This document shows, piece after piece, positions 33,664-41,272 of a DNA stretch of 64,000 bases; position 1 is the stretch's first letter, and every line of letters begins with the position of its first letter. The notes beneath the pieces were generated by a model, which worked only from the letters and a program-made list of their open reading frames with translations, made no database searches and had not been told where the DNA came from. Location of the stretch: positions 1 through 64,000 of the forward strand of contig NZ_FWXT01000003.1 of NCBI RefSeq assembly GCF_900176535.1, written 5' to 3'. The translations under genes and the position numbers were made by a program. The DNA comes from Pedobacter africanus (GTDB lineage Bacteria > Bacteroidota > Bacteroidia > Sphingobacteriales > Sphingobacteriaceae).

Positions 33664-34794
33664 CTAATAAATAGGCTTTCCATGTGTACGTTTAACAATT
33701 GAAGGCAGTAAAGTAGGAAATGTGTTGAGTACACCTTGCATGGGTTTGAATAAACTGTCCTTTTGCATAATCCCAGACAAAATCCTGCCCATCAGCATGC
33801 GGTTTTTAAAGTTGTGGTTCCAGCGGCTAATGTACTGTTGTTCCATATCATGCCTGCAGCTGAGGTAACCTTTCATGTAAGCGACGCTGAGTTCAGCACA
33901 AATTTTTGCACTGTGTATGGCCATGGCCATACCGTTACCGCAAAGCGGATGGATGAGCCCTGCGGTATCACCAATCATGAGGATATGCTCACATATCAGT
34001 TCTTTTTTTTCGAAAGAAAGCTGGCTGATGCTCATCGGTTGCTCAAAGAGCATCGTGCTTTCTTCAAAAATCTTTTTCAGGCGAGGATTGGCGTACAGGA
34101 CTTTTTGCTGGAAATCCGAAATGTTTTTGTGTTGCTTAAAGCTTTGGTAAGCTGCAAGATAGCATACGTTGATGCGATTACCTTCTACTAGCGAAACCCC
34201 GCAATAGCCACCGGTAAAATTGTGGAGCTGTACCAGGTCAGACGGAATTATTCCGCTGTAATGGGCTTTAACAGCCAGCCAGGGAGATTTCCGTTGTATA
34301 AAGCTCCGGGAAAGTTTCTGGTCTAAGGCCGAACGTTTGCCGAAGGCACCAATCACGAGGCTTGTTTTTAAGGTGCCATTGCTGGCTGTTGATATTTCAA
34401 ATTCGTTGTGCCGAAAGACAACGTCGGTTACCTGATCTTTTACCAGCTTGCATCCCCTTTGTACCGCTTTTTCATATAAAAAGTTATCAAGGGCGAAACG
34501 GCTCAGTCCGAAGCCTCCAAGCGGCAGTGCGCTGCCAATAACTTTTCCGTTAAGGGAAGAAACGGAAAGCCGGGTGATGGGAGCAGGATTAAGTGTAATG
34601 GGATCTGCATCCAGCCATTGCAGATAGGGTAGTACCTCATTGGAGATATACTCGCCGCAGACCTTGTGGTGGGGATAGCTGTGCTTTTCAATCACAGTGA
34701 CTTCAAAGCCTTCTTTAAGCAAGTGCAGGGCACAGGCTAGGCCGGCAAGGCCGCCGCCAATGATAATAATGCTGCTTTGGGGTTTTGCGGGCAT
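33664..34794 (-). CDS. FAD-dependent oxidoreductase (geranylgeranyl-reductase/hydroxylase family), first gene of the PKS cluster
   Basis: The 376-residue flavoprotein has the Rossmann motif IIIIGGGLAGLACALHLL at residue 9, KVCGEYIS near 46 (the CGE motif of geranylgeranyl-reductase-like enzymes), and the second FAD block MIGDTAGLIHPLCGNGMA near 275. Either a ring hydroxylase/oxidase or a double-bond reductase fits the family. It is the promoter-proximal gene of a seven-gene minus-strand operon, 3 bp before the methyltransferase. In Streptomyces griseus the srsABC cluster joins a type III PKS, a methyltransferase and a flavin hydroxylase to make phenolic lipids, a useful analogy. Confidence 0.86.
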   Translation of the reverse strand: MPAKPQSSIIIIGGGLAGLACALHLLKEGFEVTVIEKHSYPHHKVCGEYISNEVLPYLQWLDADPITLNPAPITRLSVSSLNGKVIGSALPLGGFGLSRFALDNFLYEKAVQRGCKLVKDQVTDVVFRHNEFEISTASNGTLKTSLVIGAFGKRSALDQKLSRSFIQRKSPWLAVKAHYSGIIPSDLVQLHNFTGGYCGVSLVEGNRINVCYLAAYQSFKQHKNISDFQQKVLYANPRLKKIFEESTMLFEQPMSISQLSFEKKELICEHILMIGDTAGLIHPLCGNGMAMAIHSAKICAELSVAYMKGYLSCRHDMEQQYISRWNHNFKNRMLMGRILSGIMQKDSLFKPMQGVLNTFPTLLPSIVKRTHGKPIY

Positions 34795-34822
34795 TGTTTA
34801 AAGCTATATCTGTTTAAATATA

Positions 34823-34850
34823 CAATATAGCCGCCCAATAGTTTTACAAA
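34823..34850 (-). promoter_or_regulatory. Possible promoter of the type III PKS operon
   Basis: On the minus strand TTTG (34850-34847) is followed by 17 bp and TATATTG (34829-34823), an imperfect Bacteroidota promoter in the 59-bp gap between the PorP-like gene and the flavoprotein gene. Both flanking genes run the same way, so read-through from the surface-module operon is also possible. Confidence 0.35.
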
Positions 34851-34853
34851 GGC

Positions 34854-35864
34854 CTAAAACTTATAACATCTCAGCTGTCTGTCGCTGCTGCTGTTTCGCC
34901 GGTTGATATAAAAGCCGGCAGATATTTCGTGACTGCCGTAGTTGTAGCTGCGCAGCTTGTTGAGGGAATAATCGTAGGAATAACCGATTCTGAGGTTCTG
35001 CGAAGCAAAAACTTCAACAATAGCGCCAATGGCATTTTGCCTGGAAAGATCGGTTTGCTGGTAGTTCTTTTTGTAGAGATCAAAAGATGTCCTGTAAAAA
35101 CCGCCTATCCAAAAGCTTTCTTTAAATAGAAAAAATGCATTTAAGTCGATAGCGGAAGGCCCTTTGGTATCGTCTTTAATTAAAATGACAGGCTTAAAGC
35201 GGATGTCTTCGTTCAGGTCCAGCATGGTTCCGGCGGTAAGGTAAAAATGTGGCTGTGGCACGGGTACCATTCTGTTTTCGGTGTTTTTTTTAGACATATA
35301 CCTGGCCAGGACATTGGTGGCAGAAAAGCCCGCAAAGAACTTTTCGCTGGCATAATAAACCCCAAAACGTGCATCAGGTACAGTATTGGTTTGCGCGCCA
35401 AAAGGGATCAGCCCATCGCCTGTATCGTAGTTGTCGAGCTTGTTGCCATCCATTCCCAGTTGCATCAGGCCGGCAGCAATTCCAAAGGCAAGTCTGGAAG
35501 AACCATCGTCGTTCAACCGGATCCGGTAGGCATAATTGGCATATGCGGTAAGGTAACTTTGTGCGCCTACCTGGTCGTTGGAAAGAATGATACCAAGGCC
35601 CACATTGCCATCATGAAATGCGCCATCAGCAGCAAGTGAAAAACTTTTCGGAGCGCCCTTAACACCTTCCCACTGTGAGCGGTAGAAGGACTGTACATAG
35701 ATGTCTTCCTTATAACCTGCATAGGCCGGATTGATGTGGAGCCCGTTGAATACATATTGTGTAAACTGGCTGTCCTGCTGGGCATTGGTGTTAAGCGCCA
35801 TGCAAATGACAATTATTGACAGGATCAGCTGTTTGATCTTATTTGTTGCGGAGTATCGTAACAT
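34854..35864 (-). CDS. PorP/SprF-family outer-membrane protein
   Basis: The 336-residue protein has a signal peptide (ending ALNTNAQQ) and the family's early signature QDSQFTQYVFNGLHINPAYAGYKED. It is predicted to form an outer-membrane beta-barrel. PorP/SprF proteins are linked to type IX secretion and help T9SS type-B substrates attach at the cell surface. Its ATG lies 26 bp inside the upstream gene, whose product is such a substrate (CHU_C domain). The coupling matches the pairing seen across Bacteroidota. The last gene of a four-gene minus-strand module. Confidence 0.9.
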   Translation of the reverse strand: MLRYSATNKIKQLILSIIVICMALNTNAQQDSQFTQYVFNGLHINPAYAGYKEDIYVQSFYRSQWEGVKGAPKSFSLAADGAFHDGNVGLGIILSNDQVGAQSYLTAYANYAYRIRLNDDGSSRLAFGIAAGLMQLGMDGNKLDNYDTGDGLIPFGAQTNTVPDARFGVYYASEKFFAGFSATNVLARYMSKKNTENRMVPVPQPHFYLTAGTMLDLNEDIRFKPVILIKDDTKGPSAIDLNAFFLFKESFWIGGFYRTSFDLYKKNYQQTDLSRQNAIGAIVEVFASQNLRIGYSYDYSLNKLRSYNYGSHEISAGFYINRRNSSSDRQLRCYKF

Positions 35865-36786
35865 AACCTTTATAAACTTCCCATTTATTTGTTGCTGTTT
35901 TCACCTTCAGCAGGTAGAAATATGTTCCTTCATTTAAGCCGGTTGCGGCCCAGTCGTTGGTGTATCCTTTTTTATCGTACACCGTACCTCCCCAACGGTT
36001 TACTATGGTCAGTTCATTCGCTTCATAGAGTTCCAGACCTGGAATTTTGAAGGTATCGTTCAGCCCGTCGCCGTTTGGTGTAAAAACATTAGGGATGATT
36101 ATTCCTGCTATAGGCTTATTGTCTGTTGCACTGTTGTTCTGGGGATCGGGGTCGGTTTCGAATGCGGTTACTGTAGCTGTATTTTTGATGATACCAGGTT
36201 TGGCGGCTTTTACTTTTATCCTCAGGTCGGCCATCTGTCCATTATCCAGTTTACTGATTTCCCACAAAATGGTACGGTTGCCGGGCGTGTAATTGGCAAA
36301 GCCCAGCATGGGGGTAATGAGTTGCTGGAAAATGAGTTCCTCGGGCAGGATATCCCTTATCTTAACCTGGGTGGCATCGGCATTTCCATTGTTTTTAACC
36401 TGTATGAGGTATTCAAAAGTATCGTTGATGGTAACAGCTCTTGATTCGGCATTTTTGCTGATCATCAGATCGGCAGTAAGCACCGGGGCAGGACCTATGT
36501 TGACCACTACGGGATCGGAGATGTCGGACGCGCAGCCCTGGGCGTTGAAGGAAACGACGTTATATTTGCCACCTTCTAAAACTGTATAATCTGCTGCTGT
36601 AGCACCAGCAATAGCTGCACCATCTTTGATCCACTGGAAGGTAGCTGCATTAACAGAATTGGCTTTCAGCTTTACAGACGATCCCTGAGGGACAGTTACT
36701 GTTTGCTGGCCACCAGATTGCGCAAAGCCTGCCGTTGCACTAAGCAACAGCAGACTTGACACAAAATTGGTTTTTCTGTTAAACAT
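35839..36786 (-). CDS. T9SS type-B secreted protein with Ig-like, DUF11 and gliding-motility C-terminal domains
   Basis: The 315-residue protein has, in order, a signal peptide (to GFAQ), an Ig-like domain (about 25-100; VTVPQGSSVKLKANSV), a DUF11-type repeat (about 108-220; NNGNADATQVKIRDILPEEL) and the C-terminal T9SS type-B sorting domain (IIIPNVFTPNGDGLNDTFKI near 230, ending WEVYKGYVTILRNK). The last domain directs secretion through the T9SS. It is short for this class, which often exceeds 1000 residues, and overlaps the PorP/SprF gene by 26 bp. Likely the surface-anchored partner of that barrel. Confidence 0.9.
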   Translation of the reverse strand: MFNRKTNFVSSLLLLSATAGFAQSGGQQTVTVPQGSSVKLKANSVNAATFQWIKDGAAIAGATAADYTVLEGGKYNVVSFNAQGCASDISDPVVVNIGPAPVLTADLMISKNAESRAVTINDTFEYLIQVKNNGNADATQVKIRDILPEELIFQQLITPMLGFANYTPGNRTILWEISKLDNGQMADLRIKVKAAKPGIIKNTATVTAFETDPDPQNNSATDNKPIAGIIIPNVFTPNGDGLNDTFKIPGLELYEANELTIVNRWGGTVYDKKGYTNDWAATGLNEGTYFYLLKVKTATNKWEVYKGYVTILRNK

Positions 36787-36810
36787 TTCAGCAATTATGA
36801 ACTGTGTAAA

Positions 36811-37539
36811 TTAGTTTCCTGCAATGGTAATGGTAGGTCGTGTAGGGCCGTTGGTAACTGTAACTGTTTTTTTATCAGAAGTAACCAGGTCGCAGCTTTT
36901 TAAAGCATAAGTTGTTTTAACATATACTTCATAGGTTTCTGCTGTGGTTGGCGAAGTAAGGGCCAGTGTTGATGAAGTACCGCCCGTAGCTACAGCAGTT
37001 TCGGTTCCTGCGCTAGCTTTGGTAAACCATTGATAAGTTACCGGGAAAGTTAATCCACCCACTGTGTTATTGGTTACGTTAGATGTGAAATTGAAGGTTT
37101 CTGAAACATTGTTACAGGCGGCAACATCAGAAGGAGCAGTAACAGTTACGGTTTGTTCAGGGAGTACAAATACCAGCTGATCGTAAATTTCAGAACAGCC
37201 TGTCGATGTGTTGGTTGCTTTTAATTTGTAGGTGTAATATCCGGCTGCAAGTGCTGCTGGTTCGTCAAACGTTCCTGTATTGGCGGCAAGTGCTGTACCT
37301 GTTCCACTTCCATCAGCTGAAGCAAAGCGTGTTTCCCATACATAAGTTGTACCGGCAAGGGCAGGAACCTCCAGGTGTATTTTTTTTCCAGTACAGATGA
37401 CCTGATTTACACTGGTCATATTACCATTTACAGCAGTAAAGTCTCCAATTGTACTAATGGATTGGGCGGATGCATCAATTGTAAATGCAGAGAAAAGGCA
37501 GATGATTGCAGTTTTCAAAATTGTCGATTTAGTGTTCAT
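36811..37539 (-). CDS. Secreted Ig-like domain protein of the T9SS surface module
   Basis: The 242-residue protein has a signal peptide (ending TIDASAQS) and about two Ig/PKD-like beta-sandwich domains (about 45-130 and 130-230), each with paired cysteines (ICTGKK..TGCSE; ACNN..SCDL). It has no T9SS sorting domain of its own. It ends GPTRPTITIAGN, resembling the end of the upstream gene product (PKPLHPITSISSN). It lies 24 bp upstream of the CHU_C gene and 41 bp downstream of the larger Ig protein. Probably a structural surface subunit; function unknown. Confidence 0.7.
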   Translation of the reverse strand: MNTKSTILKTAIICLFSAFTIDASAQSISTIGDFTAVNGNMTSVNQVICTGKKIHLEVPALAGTTYVWETRFASADGSGTGTALAANTGTFDEPAALAAGYYTYKLKATNTSTGCSEIYDQLVFVLPEQTVTVTAPSDVAACNNVSETFNFTSNVTNNTVGGLTFPVTYQWFTKASAGTETAVATGGTSSTLALTSPTTAETYEVYVKTTYALKSCDLVTSDKKTVTVTNGPTRPTITIAGN

Positions 37540-37580
37540 AATAATTTGTTTAAGAGATTTAATGTTTATGATGTATTAAT

Positions 37581-39224
37581 TTAATTTGAACTTATGCTTG
37601 TTATTGGATGTAAGGGTTTAGGGTTAATTACCACTGTTGCTGTCCCTGTCTGGCTGTTGCTGCATTGGGTAGCTGAACTTTCCTTCACACTGACCAGGTT
37701 ATAGTTAAATGTTCCGGCAGTGGCGGTTGGAACCGAAAGGGTGACGGTATTTCCTGTTATAGTTGTAATTGTGGTATTGCTGCCCCCGTTTATGTTATAG
37801 GTAAAGGTGTAAGGTGCTGTTCCATTTGCACCGGTAAACGTGATGTTGGGCGAGGTTGCACTCTGGCAAACTGAGGTAGTGCCAGAAATGCCTGCGGTTG
37901 GAAGCGGGTTAACAGTTACAGTTGCCGGTACCCTTTCAGATTCTGCTGTGCAGCCCGTTTTTGCAGTTGCCACGTAATAAGTGGTAGTGGCAGTTAAGTT
38001 TGGAGTTGGCGTGTAAGTACTGGTGTTGGTTAACGATGTTGTTGAAGTTAAAGAATTATACCACCGTAATTCATTACCAGAGGCAGGAGCAACCGGGCTA
38101 AGCGTTACGGGACTGCCAGAGCATATGATAGGGTTTTGCAAAATTGGCGCACTGAATGTTGGTTTTGGTGGGGTTCTTTGAACCTCATGCAAATTCAGAG
38201 AACCTAAAACACTGGCCACCGAACTTGTGGAAATTTCAATCCTGTCAAAAACACCTGAGGGTACAAACGATCCTGTATATCTGCTGCCTCCGCCCAGAAA
38301 TAAGAGGTCCAAAGACAGCAACGAACTAAAAGCTATGGGTGTCCCAACTTGGGTAGGGCCATTGTATGCAGTAAGTGTTATCCCATCAAAAAGTCCCAAT
38401 GTCAATAATCCAGGTGGAACTGAAAAAGTTACAGTAGCTGCATCTCCAAGGTTTGATTGGCTGGAAAAATAGACCATTTGTTTAATAGAAGCGGCTACGC
38501 CTAAAAGACCTACAGAAAGTGTGGAATAGGTAGAGAGATCGTTGTCTATCGCGTTGTTTGGTGAGGTGACTGCACCCCCAAGTGCAATGCCGGTAACACT
38601 AACAGATGTAGCCAAAGCCAGGCTGCAACTGGTTGAAGGTTGTTCATAATAACCATAGTAAATGTCTATTGTATTTGTTCCAAGGGCTATAGGCGACCTC
38701 AAGGTAACTTTAACAGAATTGACACTAGAGACAGGTGTAACCAATATATATTGATCACCATTGGGGGCCGTAAGAATGGGGGTGGCTGTAGAAGCAACTA
38801 ACGTTCCTTCTATACCAGGGCTGCCACCGGTACTGCCCGAATAAGCTGCGACGGTAACCTCGCTGCCTAATAATGCTGAGGTAATTACATTTAGTTTAAT
38901 ATATACTGTACCGTTGGCAGGAATGGTTGAACCAAAGATAAGTTGCTCCCAAGCTGTGCTTACCCCAAGCGTACTACTAGCATTTAATCGTGTTGCATTT
39001 GTATAATCTCCATCAGTAGCATTATTTGGCGCTGTTACGGTACCTATAGCTGTCCCCAAGCCTCCGTCAGTTTTTCCAGACCTGTTAGTTGTAGCATAGG
39101 ATCTTTGCCCCTTAACCTCAACCACACCACCTACCGCTACCATTAAAACCAATAGTAAAAGCGAGTATTTTGTTATGATCTTTAGTTTAAGTGAGAGCAT
39201 GAACCTTTTTCTTTTTAGTCCCAT
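37581..39224 (-). CDS. Large secreted Ig-like protein, first gene of the T9SS surface module
   Basis: The 547-residue protein has a basic N-terminus and hydrophobic signal segment (LLLLVLMVAVGGVVEVKGQR). Two related beta-rich domains follow (about 50-200 and 205-350, each with 'TxPNNAxDxDxxxxTxL' starts). Two Ig_7-like domains come next (PIICSGSPVTLSPVAPASGN, then the TATTTYYVATAKTGC pattern; then TAGISGTTSVCQSATSPNIT). It ends in PKPLHPITSISSN. ATG at 39224 or 39200 could both start it. A -7 box TAATTTTG (39267-39260, minus) lies 36 bp upstream. Surface adhesin or matrix component is the best description. Confidence 0.75.
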   Translation of the reverse strand: MGLKRKRFMLSLKLKIITKYSLLLLVLMVAVGGVVEVKGQRSYATTNRSGKTDGGLGTAIGTVTAPNNATDGDYTNATRLNASSTLGVSTAWEQLIFGSTIPANGTVYIKLNVITSALLGSEVTVAAYSGSTGGSPGIEGTLVASTATPILTAPNGDQYILVTPVSSVNSVKVTLRSPIALGTNTIDIYYGYYEQPSTSCSLALATSVSVTGIALGGAVTSPNNAIDNDLSTYSTLSVGLLGVAASIKQMVYFSSQSNLGDAATVTFSVPPGLLTLGLFDGITLTAYNGPTQVGTPIAFSSLLSLDLLFLGGGSRYTGSFVPSGVFDRIEISTSSVASVLGSLNLHEVQRTPPKPTFSAPILQNPIICSGSPVTLSPVAPASGNELRWYNSLTSTTSLTNTSTYTPTPNLTATTTYYVATAKTGCTAESERVPATVTVNPLPTAGISGTTSVCQSATSPNITFTGANGTAPYTFTYNINGGSNTTITTITGNTVTLSVPTATAGTFNYNLVSVKESSATQCSNSQTGTATVVINPKPLHPITSISSN

Positions 39225-39259
39225 CCCTGATACAATTAGGACAGTTTTTTTCGTCCTTT

Positions 39260-39427
39260 CAAAATTAGCCCATAAAGGGGGCTTAATCCTTGTTCATGTT
39301 GTTCAGTTTAGCGCTGTAAGAAGGGGGCTGGTGTCGTTATAAAACGAGTGGTGTGTTGATAAGAGGCTGTAAGCTAATGAGTTTTGTTAATGTGTGGTTT
39401 TTGTTCATTCTGTTCAGTGTGCGCTGT
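39260..39427 (-). promoter_or_regulatory. Promoter region of the T9SS surface module with two direct-repeat sites
   Basis: The 362-bp gap between 39224 and 39587 holds no gene. On the minus strand TAATTTTG (39267-39260) is a perfect -7 box. Exactly 22 bp upstream of it begins a 28-bp element (39317-39290), which recurs with a few changes at 39427-39401, 111 bp away in the same orientation. Each has two TGTTCA hexamers 9 bp apart followed by GCGCTGT when read on the plus strand. Confidence 0.5.
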
Positions 39428-39586
39428 TGCACAGAACTGAAATAAAATGAGGTGTTGTTGAATCCTGAACACATGACTTGCATACTATATTTTATCACAA
39501 ACCGTTGGCTGGTGCGTCGCAAAAAGAAGTGCCTGTAGCTATGGCATTTTATTTATTTTTGAGCTGGATCTTGAAAACAAAATGAG

Positions 39587-40318
39587 ATGAGAGAAAATAA
39601 ATACGATGACCCGGCTTTTTTTCAGCAGTACTCAAAAATGAGCCGTTCCCAAAAAGGATTGGAAGGCGCGGGGGAGTGGTATGTTTTGAGAACTATGCTT
39701 CCCGGCCTTCGTGAAAAAGCAGTGCTTGACCTGGGCTGCGGTTTCGGATGGCATTGCAGGTATGCCATGGAAAATGGGGCCAGATCTGTGGTAGGTGTAG
39801 ATATTTCTCACAGAATGTTGGAAAAGGCGAAGCAGATCAACAACATGGAAGGAATGGAGTACGAACGGACAGCTCTGGAAGACCTCAGCTATCCTGCAGA
39901 GACTTTTGACCTGGTATTTAGCTCACTCACCTTTCATTATATCCAATCTTTTGACAAGCTCATTCACAATATATATAAATGGCTTAAACCCGGAGGTTCG
40001 TTGGTTTTTTCAGTTGAGCACCCCATTTTTACTGCAGAGGGAAAACAGGATTGGGCTTATGATGAATCTGGGCAGAAACTTCATTGGCCGGTCGATAATT
40101 ACTTTAACGAAGGAAAAAGAGATACCGCATTTTTAGGAGAACAAATCATAAAATACCATAGGACTTGTGCCAGCTACCTGAATGTGCTTATCAGCGAGCA
40201 GTTCAAAATTGTGGAAGTTAAAGAACCTATGCCTGATGAGCAAATGTTAAAGGACGTTCCGGAAATGAAAGATGAGCTTCGAAGACCAATGATGCTGTTA
40301 ATCTCGGCCCGGAAATAG
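39587..40318 (+). CDS. Class I SAM-dependent methyltransferase
   Basis: The 243-residue protein has motif I VLDLGCGFGWHCRYA near residue 45, the acidic residue of motif II in VVGVDISHRML, and motif IV in ETFDLVFSSLTFHYI. The C-terminal half includes EHPIFTAEG, a common feature of UbiE-like small-molecule methyltransferases. No signal peptide; substrate unknown. A TATTTTTG box at 39554-39561 sits 25 bp before the ATG. Its neighbours do not suggest a pathway. Confidence 0.85.
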   Translation: MRENKYDDPAFFQQYSKMSRSQKGLEGAGEWYVLRTMLPGLREKAVLDLGCGFGWHCRYAMENGARSVVGVDISHRMLEKAKQINNMEGMEYERTALEDLSYPAETFDLVFSSLTFHYIQSFDKLIHNIYKWLKPGGSLVFSVEHPIFTAEGKQDWAYDESGQKLHWPVDNYFNEGKRDTAFLGEQIIKYHRTCASYLNVLISEQFKIVEVKEPMPDEQMLKDVPEMKDELRRPMMLLISARK

Positions 40319-40350
40319 AGGTTGAATCTGATCGGTTTGCATGGGACTTC

Positions 40351-40386
40351 AAAAACTGTTTACCTGGATATGTGCCAGGTAAACAG
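40351..40386 (-). terminator. Intrinsic terminator of the DUF892 gene
   Basis: A perfect 12-bp stem CTGTTTACCTGG/CCAGGTAAACAG with a 7-nt loop, followed on the minus strand by TTTTT. It lies 9 bp beyond the DUF892 stop and also insulates the methyltransferase gene on +. Confidence 0.8.
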
Positions 40387-40394
40387 TAATCCGT

Positions 40395-40949
40395 TTATTC
40401 TGCTGCAGCCTGTTCGTTAACAGCATTAACTGCAATTTCGGTCAGGGCCACATCTGTAGCTTTTTCATTGTCGAGCGTAAATTGCAATAGCTCTGCCACA
40501 TCGGTATGTCCCATGTTTTGCGCAAAAACTACGAGTGTGCCATAGGTGGCAATTTCATAGTGCTCAACTTTCTGGGCCGCCAGTATCAGACCTGCATCGC
40601 GGATCAATGTCCCCGAATCTGTATCTTCAATGATACTCTCTGCCTCTTTTACCAGGCCTTCCATTGCATCACATTTTTTTGCCTGGGCTTTTTCATCCAG
40701 CAGCTGAAAAACCTGCTCCAAAGTAGCAATGTGGTCATTGGTCTCCTGAGCATGCTTTTCAAAAGCGTCAGCAAGCTCTGAGCTGGTAGCTGCTTTTTTC
40801 ATTTTAGGGAGCGCTTTAGAAAGGTGTTTCTCTGCCCAATAAATGTCTTTCAGTTCGTCCACAAAGAATTCATGGAATTCTGAATTCTCCATTTTTCCGG
40901 TTCTTGATTTGCTGGCGCCTTTTGCGCTTGTTTTTGTTGTAGTTGCCAT
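40395..40949 (-). CDS. YciE/DUF892 ferritin-like stress protein
   Basis: The 184-residue protein has a low-complexity Lys/Ser/Thr start (about 20 residues) and then a four-helix ferritin-like domain. Helix A has FHEFFVDELKDIYWAEKHL, helix B has FEKHAQETNDHIATLE, and the C-terminal half has the second Glu/His set (AQKVEHYEIATYGTL, then LLQFTLDNEKATDVAL). ExxH-type motifs suggest a di-metal site as in YciE/YciF proteins. Divergent from a catalase gene, so a general or oxidative stress role is likely. Confidence 0.88.
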   Translation of the reverse strand: MATTTKTSAKGASKSRTGKMENSEFHEFFVDELKDIYWAEKHLSKALPKMKKAATSSELADAFEKHAQETNDHIATLEQVFQLLDEKAQAKKCDAMEGLVKEAESIIEDTDSGTLIRDAGLILAAQKVEHYEIATYGTLVVFAQNMGHTDVAELLQFTLDNEKATDVALTEIAVNAVNEQAAAE

Positions 40950-41272
40950 AATTTTAGTTTTTCATGAGTTAAACAATTCGCGTTTTCAGTAGCATTTATT
41001 TCTAGCGGTTGTCCGCTATATCCTCGCCACGGGCTAATTAACCAGCAACTGCAAGATTTTGTTTAGACTTTATCAAAAGATTAAAAGAAAAGTTTTTGCT
41101 AAAAACAAAGCAGAAGCTTTTTAATTCGCCGAGTATGGATACAACAGTAAAGTGATAAAATTGTTTAAGAAAATATAATAAAAAATTAAACAAAATAAAA
41201 GTTAAACAATCTCTATTTCAATATGTTGAATTAGGACTGCATTAATTTTTACCACTTTTTAAATTTATTTCA
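40950..41272. promoter_or_regulatory. Shared DUF892-katE regulatory region with repeated TTAAACAAT
   Basis: This 323-bp A/T-rich gap has no gene. The 9-mer TTAAACAAT occurs at 40969-40977 and 41202-41210, and its reverse complement at 41160-41168. A small hairpin TAGCGG-TTGT-CCGCTA lies at 41003-41018. No clear TTTG/TAnnTTTG promoter is visible for either gene, which would fit use of an alternative sigma factor. Confidence 0.4.
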
